Translations under genes and position numbers: made by a program | The notes under the pieces: generated by a model | The model's database searches: none | Told to the model about the DNA's origin: nothing | What the model saw: only the letters and a program-made list of their open reading frames with translations | Assembly: GCA_002803225.1 (NCBI GenBank) | Contig: NXFV01001908.1 | Span: 62,001-126,000, forward strand | Direction: 5' to 3' | Length of the DNA stretch: 64,000 nucleotides | DNA from: Gamarada debralockiae | Lineage: Eukaryota > Ascomycota > Leotiomycetes > Helotiales > Hyphodiscaceae | Shown: in pieces, positions 37,029-48,592 of the stretch | How positions within the stretch are numbered: the first letter of the stretch is position 1 | How the letters are laid out: each line of letters starts with the position of its first letter

Positions 37029-39558
37029 TCATTCTCCATTGTCGGCGTCAGCTTTCTCCATCCTACTAACAAGCGTGGGCGAACCAGGGCTCGTCCCAAG
37101 CGAAGAATCCGTCTCAACACTCATTCCCCTCCCAAGCGGACTTCCATTCTTGACAACATCCCGCTCCTGCATCACTCTATCCAAATGTCTCGTAGGTCTC
37201 CTTGCAGGCTGGCGATAAGGTTGTATGGGCGACGATGGCCCAGCTGAACTTCGCCGAGGACTAGACCCCTCTCTACTCCTCAACAACCACGGTTCCGGCG
37301 ATCCTTGCGGCGTCATGCTCCTCTCCCGCATCCACCCCGGACTCCCAGCCCCATCATATCCATACCCAGCCTGCTCATACTCATATGGTGTCGCGCCTCT
37401 CTCGTACCCCCGACCTTGATTCTGATACTGATATTCCTCGCCGTGTCTCTTGACCGGACTCTCATCATAAGGATCAAAGCCAACCTTCCGCCGCGCTTCT
37501 CGACGAGTGCGTCGACGCTCATCACCGTCTCCACCGGCACCTGTAGTGGACGATTCCTCCAGGAAGAAGGTTAGCAGTTCGTCGGGGATGGAGAGATGGG
37601 ATGCTTGTTGGAATTGCTGGAGGGCTGTGAGACGGATGAGCATTTCTAGGAGAGACAATGAGGAGCGGATTGGGCCTAATAGCGAAGCTTTGGGAGACAA
37701 TGCGGCAGTCAGTGAGGACGTGGTACTTGCGACTTGTCTGGTTGGTGGAGGCGAGGACTTGGGATCGAGGTTCAGATCTGCGAGTCCTGGTGGCAGATTG
37801 GCTTCGGTTTGCTCTTCCCCAGAGGAGCTGGGTCGATGCGAAGCATAGGCTGAGTCGTCGTTGATGTCCTGGCCATCTTCTGAATTCGATTCTTCTTCTG
37901 GTTCTGTGTAGACCTCGAGTGCAAGCCACTCGGGATCCAAGTCAGGAGGAAGTTGCCACGCCACTAGGGTCTCTGGTTTCGCATCATCTGCTTTTTCTTC
38001 TGCTAGATGCAGTGAACTTTCCCGGCGAATTTGTTGATCGATATCGTCTTGTGATTCGTCCCCCAATTCAACATCATCAACCTCTTCAGATCCAGCTTGC
38101 CATTCCTCATTCTTTTCCCTGTCTTGCATCATCCTTCGCGGTGGTAGGGCGTTGACATCCCGTTTCAGTAGTAGAACTGGGCTGTTGGTCCCCCCCTGAT
38201 TGCCGATATTCAGGATCTTGCCCGTGTCAGCATAGAATATCTTGGAGATCTGATGTATTGGTAGAAATTCCCGAATCCCGGCTAGTCGAACATCTCCATA
38301 GGGTCCTGGTTGAGCTTCATCGTCGTCGAATGAATGCACTCTGTCGTCGTCCAGGTCCTCAATGATCTCAAGCCGGTATGCGAATTCGCTTGCGCTGCCC
38401 TTCCCTGACATTAGTGGCTCTTTGGGAACATCCTCGATGGAGGGTATGACTGGCGTATTTGACCGGCTTCCTTCTGTTGCAGCTGAGCTGTTGAGCGAAC
38501 CAACGGACTCCCAATTCAGAGGTATGCGAACAAGCTTTACCCTCGCCTTATGTATGACTTCTTTCCAAGTTGTTTCTCTTATGCTTTCAGTATCACTATT
38601 AGCTCGATAGACATGACCGGCGAACAGCATGTACAACGAAAGCGTGAAGGAAGGGCCGACCTGAACTGCTGCACCAGGATTCATCGAATACTGAGTATCG
38701 CCGGCAGTGAGAAATGTGCTGGCTTGTAGCAATCTCGATGGTGATACTGAAGCGGGAAGAGTAGTCGATAGACTGGCCCCTGAGGTAGTGATGGCCAAAT
38801 TGATGAGAGGAACTGCATCTTCTATGCGAACGAGCAACTTCTTAATGTCTTCAACGATGCAGCGGATCTCTAATTCATGTGTCACCCGTGATTTGGCCTT
38901 GGTCTTATTTCGTCGTGAGGACTCCTCTGCAGTTGCAGCCTTTTGAAGACGAACACCAAGAGACTGTATATCCCATCGAAGTGCTTTGGTTAGGCTGACT
39001 GCTGATTCCAAAGTTGTGTTTCCTCTTGCTGAGCTGTAGCGAGTCAGTTCAGACTTCAAGAAACAAGTATGTATGGACTAACATGAGCTCAATCATATCA
39101 ATGGCAGGAGAAATGATCTGAACGTAAACATAAGCTTGATTCATACTCGTAGGGGTATATAATAAAGCCGGCTCTCAGGTCCTGGAGACTTTACTGAAAG
39201 CCTACAATTGCCTGCGCTTACCCTGATCTTGCCATCAAGTCGTTCTTGTAGAGTATGAAGCTCTTGATAGTCGGCATTGTTGTCGACAGTCTGGCGTCTC
39301 AGTCAGTCTAGATCGTAAAAAAAAAACATCCAGACATTGTACCTTCAGTAACCTCGATGCTTGGCTGATGGCAAAGGAAGCTGTAATACCAATACCAGAA
39401 CTGACTGCAAATCAGTAAGAGGAGCGCTATTTATGAGAAGTCTACCTACCGAATAGCATAGTTCATGGCATGCTGGGTGATCTCGTTTTCTGTGAGCATA
39501 TGAACTGGTAGAACTACAAACAGAAGAGCTCTTTTACCTTGCCCAGAAATGCATCCAT
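37029..39558 (-). CDS. RanGTP-binding protein, Yrb30-like
   Basis: Six exons join in frame to 739 residues: 39558-39538, 39481-39450, 39400-39343, 39290-39222, 39117-39083, 39033-37029. The first five are tiny and encode the conserved N-terminus MDAFLGKITQHAMNYAIR, SGIGITASFAISQASRLL, DNNADYQELHTLQERLDGKI and IISPAIDMIELI, then SARGNTTLESAVSLTKALRW in exon 6. This arrangement is characteristic of the fungal RanGTP-binding family to which yeast Yrb30 belongs. A conserved core follows with GPSFTLSLYMLFAGHVYRA. The last 300 residues are disordered, rich in Ser/Pro/Gly/Arg/Tyr. The family binds Ran-GTP in nucleocytoplasmic transport; I infer the function from family membership only. The divergent neighbour is eRF3. 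Confidence 0.75.
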
Positions 39559-40127
39559 GGCTTCAAATTTACTGAAACCAGTCAGATACTGTAATACTGT
39601 ATCGAATACAGCTCCCCATGATTGATTATCAAAAGATGAAAATCATCAAGGCCTCAAGGTTGAGAGTCATGGACTCACAGAAAGAAGTGTAAAAAAACGC
39701 GGTGGACGCGTTAAAAGTTGTAAACGGGGGCCTGCGAATTTCATTGGACAACCTGACAGTCCACAGTCTTTATGCCTGAGGCACAAAAATAGGCACGAAA
39801 TCAAATTCTTGTGCAACGCCACTTTTGCAAGCACAACTCAATCATTCACTCAGAAAAACAAGATTAATATAACGGGATTTCCAGCCAAAGTCTTCGATAA
39901 CTCAGATTTAGGCTCCCGGTATTAGTCCTATTATTTGGCGTGGTTACTTGTGACTCAAGTCCCCAAAGGAACAAGTCATACATACCTAGTCACAGCCCCC
40001 AACCCGTTTCTACCATAGCCCCTCGATTCGACTCACAAAACTGACCGACTGCCCCACCAACCGCACATCTCAATATCAACTCTACAACAAAACTTTCCCC
40101 CGCGACAAACACTCTACGCAAGCAAAC
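39559..40127. promoter_or_regulatory. Bidirectional promoter, Yrb30-like gene / eRF3
   Basis: There are 569 bases between divergent starts. The eRF3 side has a long C- and A-rich leader (about 40010-40127) without ATG, typical of highly expressed fungal genes. No other gene is seen. Confidence 0.5.
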
Positions 40128-42417
40128 ATGTCGGACCTAAATTCATGGGAAGATGATCCTGCCGCACAGGAGGACAACAACCTGGCAAAACAGGCAGGAC
40201 AAATGAACTTGAATAATCCACAAGCAAATTCGTTTCGACCCGGCGCGACCTCTTTCCAGCCTGGAGCACAATCCTTCCAACCAAGTCAGCAATTCCCACA
40301 ATACGGAGGTGGCTACGATCAAGCTGGTTATCAAAACTACTACCAACAACAAGGAGGCCAACAGTATGGCTATCCTCAATACGGCCAGCAGGGCGGATAT
40401 AATCAGTACCAGCAAGGAGGTTATAATGCTGGATACAACCAAGGAGGCTATAATCAAGCTTACGGTGAGTACTTTTGACCATGAGTTGATGTTTTGGCGT
40501 GATGTTTTGGACATTTCTGCCCTCCTTCAAAAGGCTATTCATCGTACAGTTTCTGACAAGTCTCATGTAGCACAACAATACCCAGGCTATGCCCAACAAC
40601 CACAAGCAGCTGCAACATCATCACAGCAACCTCCTCGACAAACGCCTACGATTGCGAAGCGACCAACCGATAGCACATCAGCGGATTTAAACAAGCCTTT
40701 GACTGTGAAGGATGGCGCACCTAAAGTTCTGAGCATTGGAGGAGATGCGCCAAAACCAAAAGCCAAGGTTCTCTCTATTGGCGTGCCATCAACACCACCT
40801 TCAGCCAAGAAGGAAGAGGCAAAGAAGGAGACACTACCAGCGGAATCAGGGGCTAAGGTCACCGCAGCCAAAGCAATTGAGAAGACAGAGAAAGCCACTG
40901 CCTCGGAAAGCGGAAAGACATCACCAACACCTTCATCTGGTCGCTCGAGTCCTTCGCGGAGCGTTGCCAAGACTGCTGCCCGTGATGCCGATATTGTCGA
41001 GAAGGAGCAAGCTGCGGATGTTGACGAGGAGACCCTGAAAGAGATTTACGGCAAAGAGCATGTGAACATTATCTTCATTGGACACGTTGATGCTGGGAAA
41101 TCGACTCTTGGTGGTTCAATTCTGTATGCGACTGGTATGGTGGACGAACGAACCATGGAGAAGAACAAGAAGGAGGCCAAGGAGATGGGTCGTGAGACTT
41201 GGTATTTGTCCTGGGCGTTGGATCTGACCAAGGAGGAAAGATCTAAGGGAAAGACGGTGGAAGTTGGTCGTGGGTTCTTCGAGACCGAAAAGCGTCGCTA
41301 CAGTATCTTAGATGCCCCTGGACACAAGACATATGTGCCCAGCATGATTGGAGGTGCTTCCCAGGCTGATGTCGGTATTCTTGTCATTAGTGCGCGAAAG
41401 GGAGAATACGAGACAGGATTTGAGAAGGGAGGCCAAACTCGAGAGCACGCTATGCTAGCAAAGACACAAGGAGTTAACAAACTCGTCGTTGTCATCAACA
41501 AGATGGACGATCCTACCGTTGAGTGGTCCAAGAAACGATACGATGAATGTACCACCAAACTCGCAGCTTTCCTCAAGGCAACCGGATACAATCTCAAGAC
41601 CGACGTCTTCTTCATGCCTATTGCTGCACAACAGACAATGGGCATCAAAGATCGAATCCCAGATGGTATCGCCCCATGGTATGACGGCCCATCCCTGCTG
41701 GAATACCTCGACAACATGACTACACTTGAGCGAAAAGTCAACGCTCCTTTCATGATGCCTATCAATGGAAAATACCGAGACATGGGTACCATTGTGGAAG
41801 GCAAGATCGAATCTGGTGTTGTCAAGAAGGGTATGGCTTTGGTCATGATGCCTAACCGGGACAAGGTCGAGGTTGCCGCTTCGTACGGAGAGACTGAAGA
41901 CGAAGTTCCTGCTGCACAATGTGGAGATCAAGTTCGACTACGGTTGCGTGGTATCGAAGAAGAAGATATCCTTCCCGGTTTTGTACTTTGCTCGCCTAAG
42001 CGACTGGTCCACTGCGTCACAGCTTTCGAGGCTCAGATTCGGGTTCTGGAACTGAAGAGCATTCTCTCTGCCGGTTTCAACTGTGTTATGCATGTTCACT
42101 CTGCGATTGAGGAAGTCACATTCGCTGCTTTGCTACACAAGCTGCAAAAGGGTACGGGTCGAAAGAGCAAAGTCCCTCCATCGCACGCGAAGAGGGGTGA
42201 TAGCATCATTGCGAGAATGGAGGTGATTGGTGGCGCTGGATCAGTGTGTGTGGAGAAATTCGAGGACTACCCGCAACTTGGACGATTCACATTGAGAGAT
42301 CAGGTAAGAATCAGTTCTCCATCAACTTTTGCAGAAGCTAATATAATATAGGGACAAACCATTGCAATTGGCAAGATCACCAAGCTGATCACTGAAGAAG
42401 TGGCCACAGCAGCTTAA
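40128..42417 (+). CDS. SUP35: Translation termination factor eRF3 (SUP35)
   Basis: Three exons (40128-40464, 40571-42303, 42352-42417) give 711 residues. Exon 1 is almost exactly the prion-like N domain: Gln/Asn/Tyr/Gly-rich with imperfect repeats such as YQQGGYN, GYNQGGYNQAYG and QGGQQYGYPQYGQQGGYN. The M region (about 113-280) is Lys/Glu/Ser/Pro-rich. The GTPase domain starts near residue 280: G1 FIGHVDAGKSTLGGS, G3 DAPGHKTYVPSMIGG, G4 VVINKMDDPTV. Beta-barrel domains follow with GTIVEGKIESGVVKKGMALV and end in GKITKLITEEVATAA. It binds eRF1 and GTP on the ribosome at stop codons, in the cytosol. The start ATG precedes an acidic SDLNSWEDDP, likely the PABP-interaction end. All GTPase motifs are intact. 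Confidence 0.95.
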
Positions 42418-43421
42418 ATGAATGATTCGATGATAACTACGTCGACCATTCAACATGCGGCCACTCCTGTCCAAACGAACCTTCCGAAGAACAGTCTGGC
42501 TGGCACATCGGCCTATGAAACTGAATGAGTAACGACTTTGCATTTGCATGGAGGGAGGCTACTTCATGTACATAAGGCATAGGTTGGGAGGAGCTCACTA
42601 CCTGTTGGAGATAGATAGACTCTTCCAAAATTGTGACTTCAGTTCAAGGGACCACATTGCCACCAGAATTGCGTTTAATCAGACGTTTGCTTGAGTGTAT
42701 CTCTGGCGGAGGAAAAGACTTGCTGGAGAAGCATATAAAAACTGCCCACCGCAAAATTAAGCTTCCCCCACTGCATGCAATCTCGAGTGTTCGTACCTAC
42801 ATGGCGTGCTGCTAGGAGAGAGGGCTAGCAGACTGTCTCCAAGGCGATTAGAGACTAGTTGACAGAACATTTCGTGACCAGCGTTTGGGTTCAAGCAACT
42901 AGCACAACCGTAGTTGTCATCTATAGATTATCATTACCGAAAAAGCTGTCGTTACCAGACAGCCTCTAACAGTCGTAGTCGCTAGCCTAAATTCAACGAT
43001 TATGAGTGAGGAATTCCCTAGTCATTGAGATTCACCAAGGCAAAACCCTCGATGGCAACCTAGCAGCGGGCAGCCTTTGGCACTGGGCCTGGGACTAGTT
43101 GGCAGATAGAGGAGAGCTGCAGAAACAATCAATCTTGCCGAGTGATTCCACATCCGAAACATTCCCAGATATCACCTCTCAGGATCGAGAGACTGGGAAC
43201 AAATGAGTTGTTTTGGAGGTATATTTGTTTGCATTTTGATACGCTGAGCAATCTTTCCGATTGCAGTCACCCAAACACCCCTAAACCATAGTTCATTCGC
43301 CCTCTAGAGTTCTGGATGTGAGTCCCCAACACATTTTCAAGCCCACCCGAACAACCAAATTCCGGTTCCTTCACGCCCCAACCTCTTATTTCTCCTTCCC
43401 TTCAATCCCAAGCAAATAACC
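42418..43421. other. Convergent intergenic region
   Basis: One kilobase between the 3' ends of eRF3 and the sirtuin gene. Only short frames; no motif. AT-rich near the eRF3 stop, where its 3' UTR should lie. Confidence 0.45.
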
Positions 43422-44642
43422 CTACCACTCCCCCTCCACATCGCCTGTCACACTCCTCACCATATCCGGCAAAATCTTCGCCGCATCCCCCACAAACAAG
43501 AAATCCTCATTCGTCAACCCACCTGCAGCTCCAAGATCCTCCGCATCCATATTCACAACCGCAACTCTCGCTCCCCTCTCCCTAGCTTTCTCAACATACC
43601 CCGCAGCTGGATACACCGTCGCTGTCGTACCGATTACCATAATTAGATCCACTTTGCCGCGATCCATCCATTCGTCGATCTCAGATAAAGTGTCCTCTGG
43701 GAGCGGTTCCCCGAACCAAACGACGCCGGGGCGTAGAAGACCGGTGGCGCATTCAGGGCAGTGAGGAAGGAGCGCGGGGTCGATGGTTGCGGGGACGTTG
43801 GGGTTCTCGCCTTTGGGCGTTTGGGAGGTGGAGACGAGACGGTCCATGTAAGCTATTTGGGAGGGCATGCTGGATTTTGAGGGTGCGAGGCGCTCGTCTT
43901 GGGCTGAGTCAATTGCGAGGAGGGGATGGAAGGGGTCGTCGTACTATAGCTAGTTAGTTCATATCTAACTGGTCTTAAATCAGGGTGGCCTACGTTGTTT
44001 TGTTCGACGTAGTTGCAGTCGAAACACTTGATATCGAAGAGAGTCCCGTGAAGAAGCTTGAGTTGCTCTCGGGGGTGATTTGCTCGTTGTGAAAGACCTG
44101 TAAAGAAGTAAATCTCAAATTATCCGTAAATGGGATTGCTCAATCAAGAACAGCGATCAAGAATGATTGTGAGAATCTATCACATTACCCTCCTCCAAGA
44201 AATACCTAGAGTCGAGGAGACTTCGAAGTCACTTACCATCAACATTCTGAGTCAAAGTAATGAAATCCGGCATTTTCTCTGCAAGCTTGACCAAAGCAAC
44301 GTGTCCTGCATTCGGCTTTGCTTGAAGAGCTTTATGTCTCCTGTAGGAATAAAAGAGCCATACGAGTCCAGGATCAGCCCAGAAAGCATCTGGAGTCGCA
44401 AGAGTTGTAGCTTGGTGGTTTCTCCACATCCCTCCTGCTCCTCTGAAAGTATCAAGGCCAGAAGCTGCTGAAAGCCCTGCTCCACACAACGCAAGAACTC
44501 GCTTTGAGGACTTCAGGACCTTTCCAAATTCCTCCACGTCGTTAGAGGGACCAAACATTGATGAGGCCATTCTTCTGGTGGTTCTGATGTAGGCTGGAAG
44601 CTTGATGGCGTGATTAGGGAACAGTTTTGCTGCCACTTGCAT
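43422..44642 (-). CDS. Class III sirtuin (SIRT5-like NAD-dependent protein deacylase)
   Basis: Three exons (44642-44237, 44097-43994, 43943-43422) give 343 residues. Sirtuin core motifs: CGAGLSAASGLDTFRGAGG (NAD binding, about residues 53-71), TLTQNVDG, LKLLHGTLFDIKC with the catalytic His, zinc-ligand pairs CFDCN and CPECATG, GVVWFGEPLP and VIGTTATVYPAAG. The segment LVWLFYSYRRHKA contains a Tyr-x-x-Arg-like arrangement seen in SIRT5-class enzymes, which recognise succinyl- or malonyl-lysine; this suggests desuccinylase activity. The N-terminus is basic and hydroxylated (FPNHAIKLPAYIRTTRRMAS), so mitochondrial import is possible. The ATG at 44642 gives this extension; an internal Met (MASSMFG) could give a shorter form. 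Confidence 0.9.
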
Positions 44643-45298
44643 GCTTTACCTGAAAAATTTCCAGTCATTCGGCTGTGATTCATGAGGCGCCGTTGTTGGA
44701 AGCGGAAGCCTGAATAGCATTCTGGTGATTCAGAGTGTTCGATTACTAACACCCTCACGTGACGTCACGCCCATCAATACTTCTTCTTCAGAGCCTTCCC
44801 TTGGTATTTCCTGGATCAACTTAAGTTCGATTAATGAAGTACGAGCTCTCGTTCAATCCCATGAACAATTGTCGAACATCCTTACGACTGAACCATCTTG
44901 AGACTTGGGTCCTCGGCTCCCACACGCCCTTATTTGTGACCCCTGGGCGCAGTGCCGCCTGACTCACCGCTTTGCTTAAAACCCGCGGTTTTAAGTCAAG
45001 AAGTGAGATGAAATGCGTGGAAATGTATGTCTTTCTCTAAAACTTCAAAACACTATCAATTAATATCTGCACGATTCGGACTTATGTGAAGGTCGGAAGC
45101 TTTCGGTCTTCGGAACTCGTGACTTAAGCGCGAGTATTGGGATGCATCTAGGAGGATTTCATAATGTTATATATATGTTAGATTCCTCTTCGTCCCTTTT
45201 TCTGTTCCTAGTCAACAGCTTCTTGTCATTTCAATCAAGCCCGTCTATCTATTCAACCCATTTCAGCTCCCAAGCGCTATCATCAGCTACCTTAAAAG
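44643..45298. promoter_or_regulatory. Divergent promoter region, sirtuin / alpha-beta hydrolase
   Basis: 656 bases between divergent starts. A TATATATAT-like element near 45170 lies about 125 bp before the hydrolase ATG, and a pyrimidine-rich leader follows it. No gene otherwise. Confidence 0.45.
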
Positions 45299-46449
45299 AT
45301 GGATTCTCCAAAGTTTGGAAAGTTTGACATCTCAGAGGTGACCTATAAGGTCTTCAATGGTCAGGAGATCAAAGCCTTCATCATGGTACCAAAGAACGTC
45401 TCACCAGGCAGACATCCTGTGATATCCAAATTCCACGGAGGGGGTTTCGTAAGTCCCAATTCCCTCTACCTTGCCGAGCAGATCTGATACCTACCTAGTG
45501 CACAGGAGCGTCTCTCTATCCGGATTGGTTCCCACAGTGGGCATTGGATTACTGCCTCCTGCACTCCGCCATGTTCGTCGCAGGAGACTACCGCCTCATG
45601 CCCGAGTCCAATGGCCTAGACGTCATGGAAGACCTCTCGGATTTCTGGAAGTGGGTACGAAGTGGTGATCTCCAAAGGCACCTTGATTCGTTCAAGCCGG
45701 GAGTCGAAGCCGATCTATCGAAGGTTCTTGCCTACGGGGAGAGTGCAGGAGGGACTCTGGCCATCCAATCCGGTTTCACTCAACCAGGCTTCATCAAAGC
45801 AGTTATTGCAACGTACCCAGGAATGAATTCCGCTGACAAACGCGACAAACCAATTATGGGAGCTCCCACCATCCCTCCAGAGGTTTTGGAGAGTCACTTA
45901 AAGGCCATGGTACCAGGGAAGATTGTGACATCGGCGTTCCCACCCGAGAGAATACAGTTGTGGTAAGTAATTCTCGGAGCAAATCCGTTTCCTAGTCTAA
46001 CACAAGTCGCGAGGTATGAGAGCATGTCCTACTTTAAAGGATATACTTTAAGAGCCGAGACGTGTCTTGCAACTCATGAAATGCTGATCGGCTCTTGTAC
46101 TCCCCCCTCGTTAGGTAAATGCTAACTCAGAGAACTTTCTAGGTTTTCGATGGCTCAGCAAGGTCGCGTGCAGGACTTCTTTGGTCATGATGAGAGCCTG
46201 TCTCCGATAAAGGTTTTGGCAAAGATCGATGATGCACCTTTTATGTTGATTATGCATGGCAAAGATGACACCGCTGTGCCAGTACAAGGAAGCTACCAGT
46301 TTGAGGAGGCTGCGAGAAAGAAGTTTGGGCCTGGGAAAGTCGAACTGGTGGTTCAGCCTGGAGAACATGGTTTTGATGGAGAGGCCAGCTTGGAGACTCC
46401 GTGGCTGAAGGAGGGACTGGAGAAAGTCACGAAGCTATGGCTTAGTTAA
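45299..46449 (+). CDS. Alpha/beta-hydrolase (esterase/lipase, HGGG type)
   Basis: Three exons (45299-45448, 45499-45962, 46143-46449) give 306 residues. The first intron (50 nt, GTAAGT to CCTAG) splits the oxyanion motif: KFHGGGF, then CTGASLYPDW. The nucleophile elbow is YGESAGGTLA (about residue 135). Acid and histidine of the triad fit HGKDDTAVPVQG (about 250) and PGEHGFDGE (about 283). It belongs to the fold-3 hydrolase group related to hormone-sensitive lipase; the substrate is unknown. No signal peptide is visible, so it is probably intracellular. The second intron (45963-46142) is 180 nt, longer than its neighbours. The catalytic residues are all present. Confidence 0.88.
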
Positions 46450-46679
46450 TAACTGGTTTAGAATAAAGAAAATCTCCACTCAACCCTTCGTCGGCCGTGA
46501 TTAGCTATGGAATGTTCGAAGGTCGAATCTACAGGGTGCGTGGGATTTGTCTACGCCGAAATCGAACTGCTTGTTAAAATTGAAGGCCTTAGAACGTTTA
46601 GAAGAAAGATAAAAAAGGAGAGTCACGTATCAATTGAGAATTCCCAAAACTCCGAAGCTCAGCCTATGAAGTCTCAACC

Positions 46680-46696
46680 GTTCAAATGATTTGAAC
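46680..46696. repeat. Short perfect inverted repeat
   Basis: GTTCAAAT and ATTTGAAC face each other around one G. It shares the TTCAAAT core with the larger palindrome 40 bp downstream. Confidence 0.5.
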
Positions 46697-46735
46697 TATT
46701 CGAAATTCCCAATTCTTGATTTACTATCCGCGTAT

Positions 46736-46772
46736 GATTTGAATCGTTCAAATCGGTTGAACGATTCAAATC
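46736..46772. repeat. Perfect 16-bp inverted repeat with 5-nt loop
   Basis: GATTTGAATCGTTCAA (46736-46751) and its exact reverse complement TTGAACGATTCAAATC (46757-46772) flank ATCGG. The arm sequence TTGAACGATTCAAA recurs once more near 46863. The palindrome is long enough to extrude a cruciform or to mark the end of a small inverted-repeat element. Confidence 0.75.
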
Positions 46773-48592
46773 CCAAATCGCATTCAGTATCCCATCCTCT
46801 CTCCCATTTCACTCAGCTTGAGCCTATGTTCACTAAGTGGAATTCTGAAGCCTTCAAATAATTGAACGATTCAAAAACGGCATTCCCAAAGTCGGCCTTG
46901 CCAACCGGACACGCTGCGAACTAGCACAAAACCCCAAAATCAGAAATACAAACTTTTAAGAGAACCTAGAAATATCAGGTTAATCTTTGAGTCCGTTCCA
47001 GTCGTTTAGGAGGTTTACCTTATTCTTTCATTGCAAATACCTTTCCCTTCATCGCGTAAAAGAGTAAGTGCTTAGGACGCCTCCGCGTTGACAGACTCTC
47101 CAAAGCGTGTCCAGTGACTGGAAAGGAGCCTGTCGCATTAATTGGAATATGAGATACGAATCGCTCAGCCTATCTCAGCGATTGAGAGTAGACCCTTTGG
47201 ATAGCCGAGAGTTCAATTGCTCAAGTCCAGTCAAGGTTCATGGATCCAGCAGGCTCTGTCCGAATTCGTCTTCGTTAAAATATATTAAGCAATTGATATC
47301 TTATATCCCAATTAAGGTGGTATTGCAGATGGTCCGAAAGTACCTCACAATGAACGTCTATGTGTGTCTTCATTCCCACGATAATTAACTTTCGAACTCG
47401 TGCCGAAATGGGCGATTACACTGGGGAGCTCTCGTGAGTGAGGCATTTTCACCACTAGATATTGATCATGATTGGGGTTTCTCCATAGACACTTCCAAGA
47501 GGTTTTGAGCCCAACTTTGAGCATGTGATATGCAATCACGAAAGAGGCAGAGGTCGAGCTTTTTTGAATGACTCTCGGGCAATGTTGGAAGTGTATTACA
47601 TGAGAACTGACTTATCACGAAAGTGGAGGCGAAGGTGGAGTGCCTCCCATCCTCGTAAAAGCTTTCCCGAGGCACAATTGCGGCATGGCGGGGCTATTTT
47701 TGCATAGGGCTTCCAGATTGCTCTTTCCATGGACAATTCTTCCTCCCCGAGTTCTTTCTCTTCGGAATCGAACAGCGGCAAGCAGCACACATGAAAGGCA
47801 TTATTTGGATAAACTTTGTCTATTTTCTAGCCGGAAAATACGAAAACCAATTCCGAAGTATTTTTTGATGCAAACCGCAGCATACCAGCCCGCATCCTCG
47901 GGAGAGCGCCACGCTTGCCCCGGCATGTGAACCTCTATATCCCACCATTCAGGACCCACCAAGGTATGATCAATTATCCTTCTTTCCTTGATACTTGCAT
48001 ATTTGATAGACTCGGATGATTTCTGTCTGTATAGGTATCGACTCTGCTAGGGTCTTGGATAATTGAGGTAGGAGTCCGTACAGACACAAGGGAACTTGAC
48101 TGATCTGCGAACTAACAAAGACGTCAACAAGCGAAGGGCACAATCGCAAACAGTACAAGCTATCTGTGACTTGCGGAGCCTTTTGTCACGTTTTAAGTTT
48201 GTGACCGGGAACATGGAAAGGCCTTCTTGTCGAATATGAGACTCAGTGGAATCGGTGAAATTCGGGCGCAAAAGTACAGGCCATCGCCCTGTTATTCCTA
48301 TTCCACCCGGCGTTGTCGCCTATTCACCAAATCAACACGCCGTGATTCGTTCTTCGTTTCTCCACATCCTTCCCAATCCTCCACCTGCTCTACCCCTAAG
48401 CTATCGTCGTCACTTCGTTACCGTTGGCACAGCCGTACCCGAAACATGAGTTCTACTTTAAAAGCGCAGGCTCTCCCATATGCTGACCCTATCGATCGGA
48501 CCTCTTCTCCATATCCTGACCCCCGACAACTCGGTCCAAAATCAAAGATTCTTGCATCCCGAACCTCAAATTTCCACTCTACATCTCTCAGA

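Larger units (their letters stand above)
46450..48592. other. AT-rich intergenic region and PEPCK upstream region
   Basis: Two kilobases without a supported gene. The proximal part (46660-46880) contains several TTCAAAT/ATTTGAA inverted motifs, listed separately. The distal part (about 48230-48592) is open in frame with PEPCK and may be a leader or an N-terminal extension. The rest shows only short frames. Confidence 0.4.
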
